Positions 1 to 11,687 of a DNA stretch of 64,000 bases are shown piece by piece. Location: assembly GCA_004565275.1 (NCBI GenBank), contig SDOX01000002.1, forward strand, positions 1,214,468 to 1,278,467, in the 5' to 3' direction. Within the stretch, counting starts at the first letter, position 1; each line of letters starts with the position of its first letter. Position numbers and translations under genes: made by a program. The notes beneath the pieces are model-generated. The model saw nothing but the letters and a program-made list of their open reading frames with translations. It had not been told where the DNA came from and ran no database searches. Source of the stretch: Nannochloropsis salina CCMP1776. Its lineage: Eukaryota > Sar > Eustigmatophyceae > Eustigmatales > Monodopsidaceae.

Positions 1-122
1 CTTTCACCCCTGAGTTTCTGAGTCGTCACGTTGATTTGTCTTGCCCTGTCTGGCATCCGATACGCCTGGTGCCTATACACCTGTCACATTACACCCCTCC
101 CTCCCTTCCTCCCTCCCTCCCT

Positions 123-2153
123 CTATCCCTCCCTTCCTGTCACCCCAAAGACCCGGCAGTATGTGCCACTGAAGAGGTTCTCGTAATCCGTTTCCGTCAG
201 TGAGGGTAGTAGACCTGCGGCCTTCCAGGCCAGAATGGCTCGGGGCGCCTCTTTATAGCCACCTCCTAGTGTACACACGTAAGGGAAATCGCTGGACAGA
301 GGGAAATCGTCAGAGGTCAGTAAATATATGTTTGAACATATATATATATATGTACATGAGAGGTTGACGGGCGTGTGGGTGAGGAGTGGGTGTATGAAAG
401 GGCACGAGACAAACAAGGCGTGCGGGCCGATTGGGAAGGCCCAAATGCCACGTGCATCCTGTGCTTGGATCCCGGAGGCCAATGCGAGGGGAGGGAAGGA
501 GAGGGAGCAGGGGCTCCTCCAGGAGGGACGGGACCAATGCAAGAGGCGCGTGCATGGGTAGCAGCAAGACGCTCTTCCCCTCCTGTCCCCCGCTCGTCCC
601 TCCCTCCCTCCCTCCCTCCCTCCCTCCCTCTTTCCTTCCTTTCCTGCCTACCTGCCCCACATGAGTCTCTCACTCCCATACACCTTCACAAGCTCCTCCA
701 AACGCGGCGCCAGGTCTTGGAAGGGCCAGGGCTGGGATGATACCCGGAAGAACGCCGAGATTTTAACATGGACTTGGGGGTATTCGGCGAGGGAGAGAAG
801 GGCCGCCCAGGCCTCTGGGACAAGGCGCCCCTGTTGATGGAAGAAACCCCAGTGGTCGATGACGACGCGGGTCTGGGGGCTGAGATTGAGGAGGGCCTGG
901 ACCTCGGGCAGATGCAAATGGAGGCCTTTGAAGAGCATGTGCCCGACGGGCATGGTCCGACGCCCGGCCTCCGCGTACAGGGCTCGCCCGGTGGGGTTGT
1001 CCATCTGGAGGAGGGAGGGAGGGAGGGATGGGATGGGTGGGGATGAGGGCCGAGGAGGGCAGTCAGATCCCCTTCTCCATGGGGTCGATAGGCCTGACTT
1101 GGGAGCAGACGTACACCCTTGCCTTCCCCCCTACGGTGCCTCTCTCCCCCTTTATTCTCGCGTCGCACCTTCTCCCCGGCCGGCCAAATGTAAGGGTTGA
1201 ACCGGACGGAGTTGAACCCTTGGGACTGTAATCGCCCAAGCTCGGCGGTCGCCTCCTGAGGAGACAGGGCCGGGTTGGCGACCAGCATGCCCTGGAATCT
1301 CTCCGGGTATCGTTCCAAGGCGGCACGGACGTCTGGGAAAGAGAGGAGAGGAAAGTTCGAGGGAAGACGGAGGCCATGCAACGCAGGTTTTGCCGAGGCA
1401 TGTGCGTGGATAGAGAGAGGAAAAACAGCGGTTATAGGGTAGAATCGACTGGCTTGTGTGGAACATATAGGGGGGGGGGGCGGTAGAAGGGGACAACGCC
1501 GTCCAAAACCTGGCCAGGCTGGGATTTCGTCCGTGAGTCGTTGATACGAAAGCCTAAAAATAAAGAGGAAGCCGGGCTACTTACAAGAGTGATCAAACAT
1601 GTACAGAATAGGCTGTACAATCAAGGAGCGCTGAACACCAGCGTTTGCTGCCAGTCCCAAAAACTCCTCCACACTCCTGATGAATGAGTGCCCGCCATAT
1701 TTATGAGAAAGGGGCGTGAAAAAAAGGACCACGGTGTCTTAGCAGTAAGCCCGTCTGCTCTCTAAGGCACTCCATCAGCCCATTGCGTGGACATGAACGC
1801 ACGCACCCTTTCTCTTGCAGACCCGGCGGTGCGCTTTGCCCCTCTGCGTATGCATATGGAAGCGAACCCACTGTCCAGACGTGATGGTGCGAGTCGATGA
1901 GCCTGTAGGGAAATCCGTCCTTATTGCTAACCGAGTCGACAGAGGAGGTTGATGCCATCCTCAGCAAGTGACACCGCGGCTGAATACGTTGGCTGAGTGA
2001 GAAAGCAGAGGACAAGTGCACACGAGACACTAAGGCTTCGACAAATGTGTTTGTACGGCCCAGTGTCAACAAGATCATGAACAGCAGTACTGTGTTACGC
2101 TGTGGCTGCAGAGTGCAAACGATGGGGAGGTGGCGACCAAGACGCTTGAGCAT
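123..2153 (-). CDS. Amidohydrolase-2 family metal-dependent hydrolase (TIM barrel), 5 exons
   Basis: Exons in transcript order are 2153-1807, 1676-1585, 1332-1169, 1004-652 and 291-123, with GT-AG junctions; they sum to 375 codons (374 aa). The protein has the family's landmarks: the metal-binding LIDSHHHVW motif near residue 93, then GVQRSLIVQP, a beta-strand/His motif VVIDHWG, and MWGSDFPYV, whose Asp is the usual catalytic and metal residue of amidohydrolase-2 (L-fuconolactonase/2-pyrone-4,6-dicarboxylate lactonase-like) enzymes. That points to hydrolysis of a lactone or related substrate, but the substrate cannot be read from sequence. About 85 residues precede the domain, with a hydrophobic stretch followed by TNTFVEAL, which could be an organelle presequence. 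A downstream Met (MASTSSV) would give a cytosolic form. The family and exon structure are secure; the start is less so. It is divergent from the dCMP deaminase gene. Confidence 0.86.
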
Positions 2154-2793
2154 GGAAATGGGCGACTATCACCTACCACAAGACCTGTCGCGGGGTCGCA
2201 AACGCACAAATATGCCCCTTAATGCCTGTGTGACCATTTGGGGGGGGTGAAAGGGTGTCAAATCCATGCAAATTGAAGCTTACTGGGATTGGACGTGCTC
2301 TCGCTCATAGACCGTGTAGAAAGCAGCCCCCAACGGCCCGACGCTCTTCGACTGAGAAAATGGCGTTTAGAAAATTCAACTTCGCATAACGAGCCATTTA
2401 TTACAGTCGCTAGTCTGTCTGGCACAACAGGTTGTTAAGGTGCCTTGAAACAAGACATTTCAGGACTCCTGTTTTCCTTCTTCGGTCCAAGTCTCCCGCA
2501 CGTTTCACAACCTCCCCACTTCAACCACGGGCCCCCCTCGACCACCCTCGTTTGCAAACCCCCCTGCCTCCACGCCGCAATTTTTCCTCCTGTCAAGTGC
2601 TCTCCTTGCCCTGTTTATCATTTGCGCAAGCGAAGTGGTGCGACCCTCTCCAATTCAACCGTCTTGGTCGTCCCCCCAAATCGAGTCATCTCCTCAGTCG
2701 TTCTCACCCTTCCTGCCAACACCGTTTGACTCCGGCAACAGCAAAATTCACGAAAAAGGAAGCAGCAGTAGCACTCATAGCCTGTCCTCAACC
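2154..2793. other. Divergent intergenic region, amidohydrolase / dCMP deaminase
   Basis: About 640 bases separate the two start codons. An open frame in phase with the deaminase runs from about 2635 without an ATG, so an upstream coding exon for the deaminase cannot be excluded. I see no other gene here. The region presumably holds both promoters. Confidence 0.5.
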
Positions 2794-4324
2794 ATGGGCG
2801 AAGCGTCTGGTAATCCCAGCAAAGGACGTCACCATGACGCACCTTCAGCCACCGGCATAGCCAGTCCCAGTGGGAAAACTCTCCACTCCACCTCTGCCTC
2901 CCAACCAAGCATGGCTTCGACAGCAGCCTCGCTGGCCTCAACCACAAAAGAAGAGCCCATGGGCCCCGACCGCCGCACAACAGTCACGACGCCGGGGCAG
3001 GTTTCGAAGACAGGCACAGCGCAGGACTCCCAGGGGGGAAGCCCTGTGGGGAGGGTAACCAAGAGAGAGGACTATATATCCTGGGATGACTATTTCATGG
3101 GGGTGGCATTTCTGTCCGCGATGCGCTCCAAGGATCCGTCTACACAGGTGGGCGCTTGCCTGGTCGACCCTGAGAACAAGATTGTGGGCATTGGTAAAAG
3201 AGGGAAGGAGGGAGGGGCAACGGGAGGGCAAGGCAGCGGAGCAGAACTTTTGCGAATGATGAAGCATTCGATTCGATCAATTGGGAGGTGACACTTTATT
3301 CAGCATCCTGCTGCATCTGGTGATATTGGGAGGGCGTGTGCTGCTTTGCCGTAGGGGCCTGGCGCGTCATTCCCCTCCTCTTCACTCAAAACAGTACCTA
3401 TTGTTCTTACATACAACTATTTGAATTCTTGCTTCATGTTACTACAGGATACAACGGGTTCCCCCGCGGGTGCAGTGATGATGCCCTCCCATGGGCGCGA
3501 CAAAGCGATGGGGGCTTCCTGGACACCAAGTACGCTTACGTCTGTCATGCAGAGATGAACGCGATTTTAAACAGGAATATTGCTCCTTTACACGGTGGGT
3601 TGATGACTTCCTTGGGGTTGAGCGACGTGCGGGCCTGTACCGGAGACAGAAGGGACGGCGTAGGGGGAGAGGACAGGGGAGGGAGGGAGGGAGGATCAGG
3701 ACATGGGGATTCTCCAGCCGTCCCTATGAAGGAACTTGTACCTCTTTTACGGAATGTGCTTGTTGGATGGGTCTTCAATGCTTGGGTAGAGTTATCATTC
3801 CTGCCTCGCTGACGCCTTCCTTTGCCCTTTCCACCCTTGTTCCTCCCCTTTCGGCTTAGACTGTCGTATGTACGTGGCCCTCTTTCCATGCAACGAGTGC
3901 GCGAAACTCATCATTCAAAGCGGCGTGAAAGACGTGATCTATCTTTCTGACAAATATCACGATGACGCCATCATGGTTGCCTCGCGGAGACTCTTCGATC
4001 TGGCCGGGGTAAGGACAGGAGGCATGGTCTATCTATACCAGTGTGCGTAGTCTTGTCACAACAGGTGTTGTGCCATTTTTCTTGTGCTTTGATTGTTTTT
4101 CTTCAACTCTGCATCTTCGTGTCCTGTGCTTCTAAGGGCGGAAGGGACGATGCCGTGGTGACCGGCCCATGTCGCTTTTTCCCCCTGTTGCATATCTCAG
4201 ATTTCCTTCTTTTTCATTTTAGATTTCACGTAGCATTTTGGGTTTCCCATGTCTCTAACAGGTCCGGTACCGAAAGCACACGCCTAAAATTAATCGTATC
4301 ACGATTGATTTCTCTAGTGCTTAG
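2794..4324 (+). CDS. DCTD: Deoxycytidylate (dCMP) deaminase, 4 exons
   Basis: Exons 2794-3193, 3448-3594, 3860-4008 and 4262-4324 give 253 codons (252 aa). The enzyme deaminates dCMP to dUMP, feeding thymidylate synthesis. The zinc-dependent cytidine-deaminase motifs are complete: CHAEMNAI (His ligand and catalytic Glu) and [13 protein letters not shown] (the two Cys ligands), preceded by [11 protein letters not shown] and [12 protein letters not shown] as in eukaryotic DCTD. The short last exon was found by matching the family C terminus: [17 protein letters not shown] aligns with the VTFRKFIPKCSKIVIDF end of animal DCTD, so the read-through stop near 4048 is intronic. The first 95 residues are Ser/Thr-rich, low complexity and not part of the fold. 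The chosen start is the first ATG in the frame. Confidence 0.93.
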
Positions 4325-4510
4325 AGGTATCCCTCAATCAGAAAAGTCCGTTTTACCTGGAAAGGAGCAAGGGGCCATGACATCTCAGACTCCCGATAAA
4401 AAGGTACAAGCAACAGAGCATAAAGAACAAGTGTACACCTCGATGTTAAACAATATTGACAACTCGCACGGTCAGATTCTTTTGTCGGAATTCGTTGGTT
4501 TTTAATTTCG

Positions 4511-5116
4511 TTAGCGCTCAAAAATAACCCGACAGCTCGATGATGTTGCCCCTCCACCTCCTGCGCCCCAACAACATTTTTTCCACAACGCATAGTACCC
4601 ATTGTCCCAAGACCGACCTACCAATACATCTAAAAACATCAATACTTCACTGTGCCACAGCAAGAGAAGGTGTTGCACATCGTGCGGCCCAAAAAGGGAG
4701 TTTAAAAGGGGGGAAAAGGGCGCCGGATCCTGGGCAAGGGTGACGTCGCTGTCAAGCCTGTATTGAAACTGCATGCTTAGAATCCACTCTCCCTCCCCTT
4801 TCCGGTCATTTTCTTGATCTTTAAGGGGTGCCAATCTTTGCATACCACTCCTAAACTCATGTATGTCGTAGCACACTACGGTATTGGCGTGATTGTCCGA
4901 GTGTATGACCTTAGTTTTGATTGCCGCGTTGATGTCGGAGCACCGGGCAAAAGAATCTCTCTCGCCTTGCGCGCACGTGTTGCCTAGTATGTCGGTTTCC
5001 AACCCTTTTTCACCGTCAGCTCGTCTTGCGTCTAAATTTTTACCAGGACGCCTCCAGCAGTCAGCATTGTTATTTGACATTGTTGGGGGGTTGCTTCTTG
5101 CTGCAAAATGCCACAT
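4511..5116 (-). CDS. Hypothetical protein, 201 aa, weakly supported
   Basis: A single open frame of 202 codons from ATG 5116, longer than expected by chance in this composition. I recognise no domain. The N-terminal half is polar and charged (for example CSDINAAIKTKVIHSDNHAN); the C-terminal third has a hydrophobic patch (HLLLLWHSEVLMFLDVLVG) that could be one membrane segment. It ends with a Gly-rich stretch near the 3' end of the convergent dCMP deaminase gene. The frame stays open a little upstream of the ATG, so a missing 5' exon is possible. It could be a real lineage-specific gene or a chance frame. Confidence 0.33.
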   Translation of the reverse strand: MWHFAARSNPPTMSNNNADCWRRPGKNLDARRADGEKGLETDILGNTCAQGERDSFARCSDINAAIKTKVIHSDNHANTVVCYDIHEFRSGMQRLAPLKDQENDRKGEGEWILSMQFQYRLDSDVTLAQDPAPFSPLLNSLFGPHDVQHLLLLWHSEVLMFLDVLVGRSWDNGYYALWKKCCWGAGGGGATSSSCRVIFER

Positions 5117-5140
5117 CGGAGGTTGGCGCAAGGTAAGCAA

Positions 5141-5613
5141 TGTGTCGATGCGCTATGATCGCGGCCCCCTCTCTCGAAGCTGCCATAACGAAGGAGGAGG
5201 AAATAGCATTTTTTTGTCCTCGTGCGCGCCTGTAAAAGCGCTGGTGCATGCAATTGGCAAATGTACGAAGTGAGACATGACGTTACTCGATTCTTGAGTT
5301 CGATTTGGTGGTCAGGGAGCACAGCGCGTCGTTGCATACAGTTCGGAAATTAAGCGAGGTCCTGGGCCTCGCAAGATCAAACAGATTGGATTATATGCGG
5401 ATATAGACAACACTAGTCAACACCTAGGGTGTCCACACTCCGACGACGGATGATGGGGGAGAGAAAGCGCGCGTCGTAGGGATTTGATTATGTTTCTGCG
5501 CACCGATCATCCCCTCCCGTCGTCCTCTGAACGCTCGCATTGCCTCCTCTCGAAAGGTCACACGCCTAATTCCTCTTTATTTCCTATCCAACAATATCGA
5601 AGCCATTGCACGG
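5141..5613. other. Intergenic region upstream of the MYND gene
   Basis: No gene is visible in these 470 bases. The frame of the following exon extends about 45 bases above the chosen ATG before meeting a stop, so only a short extra 5' coding piece could be added without another exon. Confidence 0.4.
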
Positions 5614-8600
5614 ATGAAAGCCAAAGGTCCCCCCGCCTTGGACGCTTTGGAGGAACCGACCGAGGACCTCCTCCAAGATCTCACCCTCGCTGAGCCTCCC
5701 AGTGATGAGGCCCGCGAGGAGGACGTCGTGGAGGAAGAACAGTATGTGAAGGTACGCTGCCCCTCAAAAAGGCGACCAGCCTGCAATGGAAAGAAAGGCA
5801 TGGCTTCGCGCGGGGGGGGCGGTGCCATGTGTGGTGGTGCGAGAGCTTGTCTCCGATATCATGATGTTTTTTGAGGGGGGGGTTCGGTGAATTGGACGCG
5901 TTGGTACATCCGGAGCCGTTGATAGGGTGGTGGAAGTTTGTATCGTGCCCTTCGCGTACAAGTCTCTTCCCCTCTCGCTTTCTTAGCGACTCATGCCTAG
6001 AAAATAAGCTCCATGCTTGCTAGGGACCTCCGATACTGACATGCCCTCTCCCTGGCCCCCGCGTCCCTCCCTCCAGGCCATGCTTGCTCGCTCTTTGAAC
6101 ATATTTCAAAGGCTCAAGGACGAGGGGAGCGGGTACCGAGAAGGCTGGACGTTGCTTGAGAAAGAGCTGGTTCTGGAGATGGAATACACGAACTGGGCGG
6201 TCCTCTCGGACCGGACGATCTCGGCCTTGGCGGCCTACCTGCTCGACTTGCTCGTCTTTGTCGAGAAAACCTTTGTGGCAGATGGGGAAGGAGGGACCGA
6301 GGCCTTGACGGAGGGCGAGGCGGAGGGAGGGGCGGCAGCCGCCACACAGGGCGATGGAACGGGCCCGGGCAGGCCATCGGTGCCGGACAAGTGTCGAGAC
6401 GGCGCCCCCCCGGAGGCCTTGGACTGTGCCTTTGCCATTCTGGACGTGGTGGAGAAGATGATGGAGGCCCGCTTTTTGAAGTGCATGGGGGACGAGTTGG
6501 AGCGTCCGTTTGACCCGGTGGGATCCCTCCACTTGTACCAAACCTTGGTCACCGCCCTGCGCCTGCTCGTGGCAGTGATGCAATTCGAGGGCTACGAGCC
6601 GGCCCCGCCGGTGGAGAAGGAGAAAGCCAAGGCCAAAGAGGGGGAGGAGAAGAGGAAAGGGAATCGACGACCCCCTCCCGTGCCCGGGAGCCACGGCCTC
6701 GCCCTGTCCCGGTCGGAGTCTTTGTCGTCCTCCTCCCTGGTCTTGCACGGGACGCACCCCTCCCTCTCCTCGCCCCGAAACGCCCTTGCGCCCAAGACGT
6801 TCACCTTCGACGACGCGGCGGGCGAGTCCCAAGTCCACACCAAAAGCAAAGCCAACGAGCCCCTCCAGTACCTGGTCACGGTCCTTTACCTCCTCTCCCA
6901 CACCTCTGTCCAGACCGACGTGACCGCCTTCTGGGAGGCGCCCGACGCGATCGTGGAGGAGCAATGGTCGTCCCGGAATTTCCAGGCGCTGCTTGCGTGC
7001 ATTGGCATCGTTCTAGGTACCGTATGTCCTCCCCTTGGTTTTGCCTCCCCCTTCCTCTCTTACTCCCACGTCCTCCCCATCGTCTCTCTTGTCGTACCCC
7101 CTGACCACGGCCCAGAACGGCTTTTTCCTTGTCCTGCCTGTGCAAGACAAGCCCGTACCGTCAGTCTCACTGAGCCTCCCTCTTCCTCTTACTTTTTCTC
7201 TCCGAGGTCGTACCACCTGTCTCACTGACCCTCCCTCTCCCTCTTACTTTCTCTCTCCCCTCTTAATCGTGCACAGACAAGCTCCACCACTCCCCCGACA
7301 CGGAAGACCAGGCCCTGTTGACGATCCTGGTGGACCGGTGGGTGCACACCTTGCATGGACTCGTCTGCACTGACAGCATTGGCCGACAAATGTCCGCGAC
7401 CGTGCCAGAGGAAGATTTGGCCCGCGACTACGAAAATGACAAGCCTGGCATCGAATGCCTGACGGGCGTCAGCACTTACTTGGGACGTTGGATGGACGTG
7501 CGGTGCCTCCCCTGTTCCTGTGTGTTTTGTGGGGTCCAACGCGCGAGCATGGAATGCATGTTGAGTAAGTGGGACCGCCGCTTGGCCCATCGCTTGATCG
7601 AACTCCAGGGGGTGGCAGTGCTGGGCCGCCTGGCTTTCTGGTTGTTAGAGTCCTTTCGGAGCATCGAGGTGTCGGGGGACAGCACGGGGGAGAATTTGTA
7701 CCGGACGGACGTGGCTTTGGTCACGCAAGTCGTGCATTTAGCCGTCTTGTCGGACTACCAAGTGGCCACTTTGGCCGAGGCGCCCACATTGCGGGCCCGA
7801 GCCGTGAAGCAGGCGATCGATTCCGGGTTTTTGAACTTCCTCCTTGCCTACTTTATTCCACGAAAACTCTGTCGCTTGGAGGATCGGCGGTGCGAGACGA
7901 CGGAGGATCAGAACAAGGCACGTCGCTTGGCCCGCATTTCGTGCAAAAATTGCATCGAATTTCTGTTGCTGTCTGGGGATGGCTGGATCACCGACACCTG
8001 CTACAATGCCCGTGGGAAAGTGAAAATCGAGAAGTGGATCAACAAACGAATGGCCCCGGCGGCTCAACGGCTGGTGGAACTGTGGGTGGAAGACCGCCGC
8101 GTGTGTAGGACGGTCGAGGAGCTGCTGGAACACTATGCGCCCTTCTTTTTGAAGCTTTCCGAAATCATCCGCCTGTCCGCCCGCTACGGGTGCATGAAGG
8201 AGCATTGGTCCCAGGACCTGTTGGACGCGTGCGTGAACGTCTTGTCTACGTACACGTACCTATCTGTTTCCCACTACTCCTCGCCTCAGCCCTCCCCCAC
8301 GCCCTCCTCCTCCCCGACCCCCCCGCCCTCCCCCTCCCCCTGCCCTTCGCTCCCTCCCAAGAAGGCCCTCCTTTGTGCCATGGCTACCTTCACCGACATG
8401 TGCTCGCCCTTCTTTGGGGGCTGCGACCATTACTCCTCCGCCTCCCGGGCCGTGCACGGTTGCCAAGTCCTCAAGCGCCTCTTGGAAGTGGCCAAGAGCG
8501 CGCACGCCGTCACAAGTTGCATCCGCGCCCTCTCCTACATCTCGCGGGTGGAGCTGGTCGTGCGGGTCTCCTCCACCAAGCCGTGTGCCCAACGTCAGGC

Positions 8601-9294
8601 AGGGGATCAGCCTGGGGTAGTCCCGTTGCATCCCCCGCTCCACGCCACCGCCCCGGGCCCTGTGATGGTCTGCCACCAGTGCCACCGCCCCCCTACCCTC
8701 GATCGTCCCCTCCGGCAGTGCAGTCGTTGCAAGCGGGTTTTTTATTGCCGCGTGGAATGCCAGCGAGCGAATTGGCGCGAACACGAGAAGGCCTGCGTTC
8801 CTCCCGCAGAGCCTGGGAGCGAGGGAGGGGCGCGCAAGAGTGGGACCACAGGAGGGGGAGGCATCGGGATGGGCCACGTGGGGAATGGGGTGAGAAGCGA
8901 TGGACTGGTGAGCAACGGAGGCGGCGCAGGTGCCGGCATTGGGGGATTGCACCCTGAGAATGGGAATGGAGGGAGCAGTGCCACGACGGGAAGCGGGGGG
9001 GGGAGTCGAGGGGGAGGGGGAGGGGTAGCCACGGGGGTAGGAGGGGGAAGCCGGACGGGCGCGGGAGCGGTGGCGGCATGCTGTGCGCATTGTGCGGCGA
9101 AGGCGGACAGTGATCGGCAACTGATGACGTGTGGTCGGTGCCGGGAGGCTTTTTATTGTTCCAAGGACTGCCAGACGCGGCACTGGGTAGTGCACCGCCG
9201 CCAATGCGGGCCGGACCCGTTGTTGGTAGGGGTGGAGAAGGGGGAGGGGCAGGGGCGGGGGAAGACGAAGGAAGGGGAGGAAGGGAGGAGATAG
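5614..9294 (+). CDS. Large protein with two C-terminal MYND zinc fingers, 3 exons
   Basis: Exons 5614-5751, 6077-7016 and 7277-9294 give 1032 codons (1031 aa). The C-terminal part carries two MYND-type fingers. The first is CHQCH..., with QCSRCKRVFYCRVECQR and WREHEKAC; the second, about 100 residues on, is CCAHC..., with TCGRCREAFYCSKDCQTRHW and HRRQC. MYND fingers are protein-interaction modules that bind proline-rich peptides in transcription and signalling proteins. The upstream 800 residues are mostly helical-looking with Cys/Trp-rich patches and no SET domain, so this is not an SMYD-type methyltransferase by anything I can see. A Gly/Ser/Arg low-complexity linker separates the fingers and a Pro/Ser-rich insert lies near 8280-8350. 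The intron at 7017-7276 was chosen because it keeps phase and joins two conserved-looking segments; a small alternative exon at about 7116 is conceivable. Confidence 0.85.
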
Positions 9295-10625
9295 GGGGGC
9301 GAGGGCTGGGACATGTGGGGCCGAGAGGCTTCCGGGGGGATGCCAAGGAGTACGGGCAGCAATTGTGGGATACGGGGGGGGTGCATGCAGGCGGTGGGTG
9401 TCGGTACGTGGAGGACCTTATAGCAGATGGCAATGAACCAAAGTAGAACAGAAAGGTAGGAAAGATCACAAATTTGTGCGGGGGTGTGGGAATGGGAAGT
9501 AATTGAATGAGAGAAAAGGACGGGAATATTACCTTACGTGTGGCCAGGGCATAATTAAATGGTGCCAGACAAGTGTGTATTTAAGGAGGGGGTATAAAAT
9601 AAGCTTTGTACGGTCTCGAAATGAGATGAAAACATCGTGCGGAACATGCCCGTGGGAAGAAGCGAGCATTCCACCTTTGCTGGTAATGAGATAGCTGTGT
9701 GACAAGGAGGGGGAGAACCACGGTATTGGGTAGAAACCTGCCTCTGTGTGCATTGAGCGGCACACTGGAAAGGAGAGGGAAACGGAAAGAAAGGGATTAC
9801 AATATGGGGAAGGAAGGGAGATTTTTTGGGGGGGATAAAGGCTGCTACTTCCGGGTTGGAGTTGATGAACAGAAAGTCCAAGACACACGGCGGCTCTCTC
9901 GGGACCCCTGTGGTCGCTTTACATCGTGCGAAAGGAGGAAGTGAAAGACGAGGGGGGAGGGGGAATGTAAAGGAGACGAGAGATGGCGATGGAAGGGAGG
10001 ATATGATGAGTATGCAAAGCCTCGTAGTGATTCGAAACCAGCAAGCCGATGGGCAGTCATCAGCGCGGGGACGGCAGGCGTTATGCATTGAAGCCATTAA
10101 GTGGACCAGAGGGGGGAAAGAAACGACGGTACACTGATACTACCACGTCGACGGTGTAGCAGGGTTCAAGACTCTCTGCGGTCCCTCTACCCGTGGGGGT
10201 CTCCTTCCATTTTACACCTGAGCTTCCTCCTCTGGGAGCCATCCACTCCACCGCCAGCCCTGTAGGACCATCTTGACACACGCTTCCGCTCGACTTGCCC
10301 TTTCTATCTTTTCTCTTTCCTCGTTGAAAAAACATACTCCTCTCATCTCGAATTCTATGCAGCCATCGTGTCCTCGAAATGATTTCTTCGCTTGTCTTAC
10401 GCCTAAAGTCGGACCTCCTCCCTCTCTTTCTCCCTCCCTTTCCCTTTCTCCCCCCCTCCCTCTTTTCCGTTTTACTCTTATTTTCTTGCTCTCCGACATT
10501 TTTTTTCCCTCCCGTCTCCGCCTCACTCCACCCCGTTCCCACCTTTGGGACCGCCTGTCCTCCCATTCTAGACCCTCTGATCCGCGCATTCCATCTCTCT
10601 TTTTATTCACCGGCCATTTTAAAAT
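9295..10625. other. Convergent intergenic region with no clear gene
   Basis: About 1.3 kb between the 3' ends of the MYND gene and the isocitrate-lyase-family gene. Several frames are open on the minus strand (for example 9555-10097 and 10081-10566), but their composition mirrors purine- or pyrimidine-rich tracts and shows no domain or splice pattern. I read it as 3' untranslated and intergenic DNA. Confidence 0.5.
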
Positions 10626-11687
10626 CTATTTCCCGTCCCGTCTTGCCTCTTCCACGCGTCCGAACGCCTCGATGTCAGCTGCTGCTTTCTCTTCCGCTGC
10701 GTAGTAGGCTGGAAAACCCACCACCGCCTTGGTCTCCTCAAAATCGGCCAGCAGGTGCTCGAATTCTTTTCCATCCTTCGCCAGCGTCAGCACCGTCCGC
10801 ATGGCTTTGATGCCTGCACTTAGGAGGGCCAAGGGGTAGGCGACTATCGTGTACCCCATCTCCTGCAATTTGGCCGGTGGCAAGACTGGTGTCTTCCCGT
10901 TTTGCAGCATGTTCGCGAGCTTGGGTCCCTCTACTTCCTGGCAGTACCGGCGCATTTCTTCCTCGGAATGTGGAGCTTCCAAAAAGGTAATATCGGCACC
11001 GATTTCGCGGAATTTCTGACAGCGATAAATAGCTTCATCCATACCCAATCCGGCCCGGGCATCCGTGCGCGCCATGATCAGTATGTCCGCCCCTTCGTTG
11101 CGAGCGTCCACAGCCGCCTGGACCCTAGCAAAAGCTTCTTCCCGCGACACGCAGCTTTTGCCTTTCGTGTGTCCACATTTCTTGGGCGCCACCTGGTCTT
11201 CGATCATGATCCCCGCCAGCCCCGCTTGGGCGTATCCCCCGACGGTCCGCTTCACGTTCACGGCGTTTCCGTACCCGGTGTCTCCGTCACCGATGCAAGG
11301 GATCGTGTGCAAAGCCTCGGAGATCTGGCGGGCATTGTCGACCATCTCGGCGTAGCTTAAAAGTTGTGTATCCGGGTGACCGCGGGCGGCCGACACTCCA
11401 AAACCGGTCATGAACGTGAGTGGAAAGCCATGTTGCTCCACCAGTCGTGCCGTGAGACCGTCATAGCAGCATGGCATGATCAAAATGTCGTTCTGCTGCA
11501 GGAGATTGCGGAGTTTGGTCGCAGGAGAGGTGCTCGCCGCCATACAGGACACAGTACGACGTGAGTGAGACAAGACTGTGCTCATGGGTAGGGGGGTTCT
11601 GACGAAGAATGCAGATACCAAGGACGGCAGTAAAAGTAGAAGGATACAGAATTTTTTGCTGCTGGTACTCAACACTACTCTAGGCAT
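10626..11687 (-). CDS. Isocitrate lyase / PEP mutase superfamily enzyme, predicted plastid-targeted
   Basis: A single exon of 353 aa. The barrel has the superfamily's signatures: MPCCYDGLTARLVEQHGF, a GDGDTGYGN substrate/metal loop at residues 133-141, IEDQVAPKKCGH with the catalytic KKCGH at 169-173, and IMARTDAR. Together these fit a 2-methylisocitrate-lyase or carboxyphosphonoenolpyruvate-mutase-like carbon-carbon (or P-C) lyase; the exact substrate is not determinable. The N terminus is a hydrophobic signal (KKFCILLLLLPSLVSA) followed directly by FF and a Ser/Arg-rich stretch, the S/A-F type presequence used for import into heterokont plastids. This suggests a plastid rather than a mitochondrial or peroxisomal enzyme. 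Canonical isocitrate lyases are longer (over 500 aa), so this belongs to the short branch. Confidence 0.92.
   Translation of the reverse strand: MPRVVLSTSSKKFCILLLLLPSLVSAFFVRTPLPMSTVLSHSRRTVSCMAASTSPATKLRNLLQQNDILIMPCCYDGLTARLVEQHGFPLTFMTGFGVSAARGHPDTQLLSYAEMVDNARQISEALHTIPCIGDGDTGYGNAVNVKRTVGGYAQAGLAGIMIEDQVAPKKCGHTKGKSCVSREEAFARVQAAVDARNEGADILIMARTDARAGLGMDEAIYRCQKFREIGADITFLEAPHSEEEMRRYCQEVEGPKLANMLQNGKTPVLPPAKLQEMGYTIVAYPLALLSAGIKAMRTVLTLAKDGKEFEHLLADFEETKAVVGFPAYYAAEEKAAADIEAFGRVEEARRDGK

Noticed and set aside
6020-6964. 314-codon minus-strand frame, and a similar one at 8260-9204
   Set aside because: Both are antisense shadows of the GC-rich MYND gene exons, with Arg/Gly/His-rich or Pro-rich nonsense composition.
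7035-7373. Small extra exon in the MYND gene reading NGFFLVLPVQDKPVP
   Set aside because: It has a fair acceptor, but including it breaks the phase into the next exon, whereas the single intron 7017-7276 keeps the frame.
9555-10097. 180-codon minus-strand frame with an ATG
   Set aside because: Pro/Ser/Phe-rich reading of a purine-rich plus-strand region; no splice sites, signal or family match. Likely 3' flank DNA.
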